A stretch of DNA of 6,672 bases, taken from assembly GCA_041648505.1 (NCBI GenBank), contig JBAZOY010000102.1, positions 1-6,672 on the forward strand. Direction: 5' to 3'. Under the pieces are notes generated by a model. That model saw nothing but the letters and a program-made list of their open reading frames with translations. It made no database searches and was not told the origin of the DNA. Both the position numbers and the translations under genes were made by a program. The stretch comes from JBAZOY01 sp041648505. Lineage in GTDB: Bacteria; Desulfobacterota; Syntrophia; Syntrophales; CG2-30-49-12. Within the stretch, counting starts at the first letter, position 1; each line of letters opens with the position of its first letter. Below are positions 5,646 to 6,672 of this stretch, one piece after another.

Positions 5646-5670
5646 TTTTAAGATCATCGGTGTATATACT
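5642..5670 (+). promoter_or_regulatory. vapB promoter with GTATATAC palindrome
   Basis: TTGATT (5642-5647) and TATACT (5665-5670) are 17 bases apart, giving a start near 5677 and a leader of about 25 bases. The perfect palindrome GTATATAC (5662-5669) overlaps the -10 box and is a plausible site for the VapB DNA-binding fold. Confidence 0.55.
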
Positions 5671-5690
5671 AAAAATATATATGATATTTA

Positions 5691-5698
5691 GAGGTGAT
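5691..5698 (+). promoter_or_regulatory. Strong ribosome-binding site of vapB
   Basis: GAGGTGAT matches the anti-Shine-Dalgarno end of 16S rRNA over eight bases, with GAGG seven bases before the ATG at 5702. This fixes the vapB start against a longer frame running in from upstream. Confidence 0.85.
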
Positions 5699-5701
5699 AA
5701 A

Positions 5702-5932
5702 ATGGAAACAGCAAAATTATTTCAGAATGGCAGTTCTCAAGCAGTAAGGCTGCCCAAGGAATTCAGAATTCCTGGAAATGAGGTAAAAATATTCAAAAAA
5801 GGCAACCAGGTTATACTGGAACCCATAGAAACGACATGGGACCCGTTGTTTGAATCGCTCAGTGAATTTCCGGAAGATTTTATGAAAGACGGTCGTAATC
5901 AACCCAGTATGCAGAAAAGAGAATCTTTCTGA
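5702..5932 (+). CDS. vapB: VapB-type antitoxin, AbrB/SpoVT fold
   Basis: A 76-residue protein. Residues 1-43 form the swapped-hairpin AbrB-type DNA-binding domain seen in VapB/MazE antitoxins (AKLFQNGSSQAVRLPKEFRI, then VKIFKKGNQVILEP). Residues 44-76 (WDPLFESLSEFPEDFM and a basic tail) are the flexible part that wraps the toxin. The start is set by the strong ribosome-binding site. Its stop codon overlaps the ATG of vapC by one base (TGATG at 5930-5934), the normal arrangement for a coupled antitoxin-toxin pair. The gene is intact, but its toxin gene is cut by an insertion sequence, so the antitoxin is now an orphan, unless it serves related VapC proteins elsewhere. AT-rich compared with hipBA. 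Confidence 0.92.
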   Translation: METAKLFQNGSSQAVRLPKEFRIPGNEVKIFKKGNQVILEPIETTWDPLFESLSEFPEDFMKDGRNQPSMQKRESF

Positions 5933-5970
5933 TGCGCTATCTGCTTGATACCAATATTTGCATATACTGA
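5932..5970 (+). pseudogene. vapC: VapC PIN-domain toxin, truncated after 12 codons by an IS insertion
   Basis: The frame reads MRYLLDTNICIY and then TGA. This is the canonical start of VapC ribonucleases, including the first catalytic aspartate (D6) of the PIN domain, directly behind vapB with a one-base overlap. The reading frame ends where the insertion sequence begins: the TGA at 5968-5970 is the outer TG of the IS terminus plus its third base. The product of 12 residues cannot have nuclease activity. The rest of the gene (normally about 130 codons) should lie beyond the far end of the IS, outside the window. The assignment is strong because of vapB next to it. Confidence 0.88.
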
Positions 5971-5994
5971 TCTGGTCAAGTAAAAACGGACACC
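5968..5994. repeat. Terminal inverted repeat of the IS3-family element
   Basis: About 27 bases from the TG at 5968 to the GGACACC block. The boundary is placed here because the vapC reading frame is continuous up to 5967 and lost afterwards. The matching repeat at the other end is not in the window, so the length is approximate. Confidence 0.65.
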
Positions 5995-5997
5995 TGG

Positions 5998-6672
5998 TTA
6001 AGCTGCTTTTGCCAATGTAAAACTCTTTTCAAAATCATTAGGATTCTTGTATCCCAAGTAAGAATGCAGACGATTACTGTTATAAAACATCTCGATGTAT
6101 CGGATCACATCGCTTCTTGCATCGCTCCTGGTACGATAAAGGATCTCGGCGGTCCATTCGGTTTTCAAACCGTGAAAGAAACTCTCCGCAACAGCATTAT
6201 CCCAGCAATCACCTTTTCGACTCATGCTGCAGATCATGCCATAGGTATCCAGAAGATTCCGGTAATCACTGCCGGCATATTGGCTGCCGCAGTCAGAGTG
6301 ATGAATCAATCCCTTTCCCGGTTTCCGTCGCCAATAAGCCATCGTAAGAGCTTCTGTGGCAAGCGATGCTTTCATACAGCTGCTCATGGCCCAACCGACA
6401 ACTTTCCTCGAATACAGGGCGATTACCACAGCCAGATACAGCCATCCTTCCATAGTCCACAGATAGGAAATGTCACTGCACCACACGGCGTCAGGTCGAT
6501 CCACCTGAAAATTCCGATTCAAAAGATTAGGAGCAACCGGCAGGTTATGTCTGCTGTCCGTAGTTATTTTAAACTTCTTGCGATGCTTTACAGATACACC
6601 GGCTTTTTTCATCAGGCTGCGGGCACGATACCGGCCCACATCATGCCCCTGAGAACGGAGTCTTTCGGACGT
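5998..6672 (-). CDS. IS3-family transposase OrfB, DDE integrase core (5' end outside the window)
   Basis: The frame is open to the window edge, giving 224 visible residues. It starts in a HTH_21-like region (SERLRSQGHDVGRYRARSLM) and passes the linker FKITTDSRHNLPVAPNLL into the rve catalytic core. Counting from the GTG at 6639, the triad is D56 (WCSDISYL), D116 (HHSDCGSQY) and E152 (DNAVAESFF). The last two are separated by 35 residues, the D(35)E spacing of IS3. The C-terminal block YNSNRLHSYLGYKNPNDFE is typical. No stop or frameshift is seen, so it is probably functional. One variation is ALYSRKVVGW, where relatives usually have Asp-Leu-Tyr/Phe-Ser-Arg. In IS3 elements the enzyme is usually made as an OrfA-OrfB frameshift fusion; OrfA is out of view. 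Confidence 0.93.
   Translation of the reverse strand, partial: TSERLRSQGHDVGRYRARSLMKKAGVSVKHRKKFKITTDSRHNLPVAPNLLNRNFQVDRPDAVWCSDISYLWTMEGWLYLAVVIALYSRKVVGWAMSSCMKASLATEALTMAYWRRKPGKGLIHHSDCGSQYAGSDYRNLLDTYGMICSMSRKGDCWDNAVAESFFHGLKTEWTAEILYRTRSDARSDVIRYIEMFYNSNRLHSYLGYKNPNDFEKSFTLAKAA

Larger units (their letters stand above)
5968..6672 (-). mobile_element. IS3-family insertion sequence, right-hand portion (continues past the window)
   Basis: The element begins at 5968 inside vapC with TGATCTGGTCAAGTAAAAAC followed by GGACACC, a terminus of the IS3 type starting TG and rich in the 'GGACACC' motif. It encodes a DDE transposase on the - strand whose stop codon is 30 bases from the terminus, so this is the 3' end of the element. 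The other end, the first open reading frame (OrfA) and the target duplication are outside the window, so the exact IS group cannot be given. Confidence 0.88.

Noticed and set aside
5252..5700. Upstream extension of the vapB frame to 5252
   Set aside because: It runs antisense through hipA and hipB; the strong ribosome-binding site and promoter place the vapB start at 5702.

Overview
This 6.7 kb window is dense in toxin-antitoxin and phage-defence-type genes and carries little else. In order it holds: the end of a hicA toxin gene with an intact hicB antitoxin (+ strand); an ATPase of the AAA/DUF4143 type (- strand); an abiEi-abiEii pair (- strand); a hipB-hipA pair (- strand); and a vapB antitoxin gene (+ strand). 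The vapB partner, vapC, is cut after 12 codons by the end of an IS3-family insertion sequence that runs off the right edge. No housekeeping gene, tRNA or rRNA was seen.

The host is most likely a Gram-negative bacterium of the Desulfobacterota (former Deltaproteobacteria) or a relative. This rests on weak evidence: a degenerate palindromic intergenic repeat of the 'ctcgtaaaaag...gtcattcccgcg...ggaatgac' kind at about 2120-2218, which I recall as common in that group, and the general style of the HicB, HipA and DUF4143 proteins. Base composition changes along the window (hipBA is GC-rich; abiE, vapB and the spacers are AT-rich), which fits piecemeal horizontal acquisition.

Layout. 1-420: hicAB with an ATGA stop/start overlap. 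421-560: a short non-coding stretch with an extended -10 box and a strong intrinsic terminator. 559-1866: the ATPase, convergent with hicAB; its stop codon lies in the terminator T-tract. 1867-2241: an operator-like palindrome around a perfect -10 box, then two degenerate dispersed repeats. 2242-3578: abiEi-abiEii with an ATGA overlap, behind a consensus-like promoter flanked by an inverted repeat. 3628-4098: a gene-poor stretch with two sets of tandem repeats; one set forms hairpins with a compensatory base-pair change. 4099-5548: hipBA, with a 1-base gap. 5549-5701: divergent hipBA and vapB promoters placed almost symmetrically about an A8 tract. 5702-5970: vapB and the broken vapC. 5968-6672: right end of the IS with its DDE transposase gene.

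The modules look independently regulated, each with its own promoter and self-binding regulator (HicB, AbiEi, HipB, VapB, and possibly the winged-helix part of the ATPase). The most notable points are the IS-disarmed vapBC locus, the covarying hairpin repeats near 3830-3915, and the operator architecture of the abiE, ATPase and hipBA/vapB promoters.
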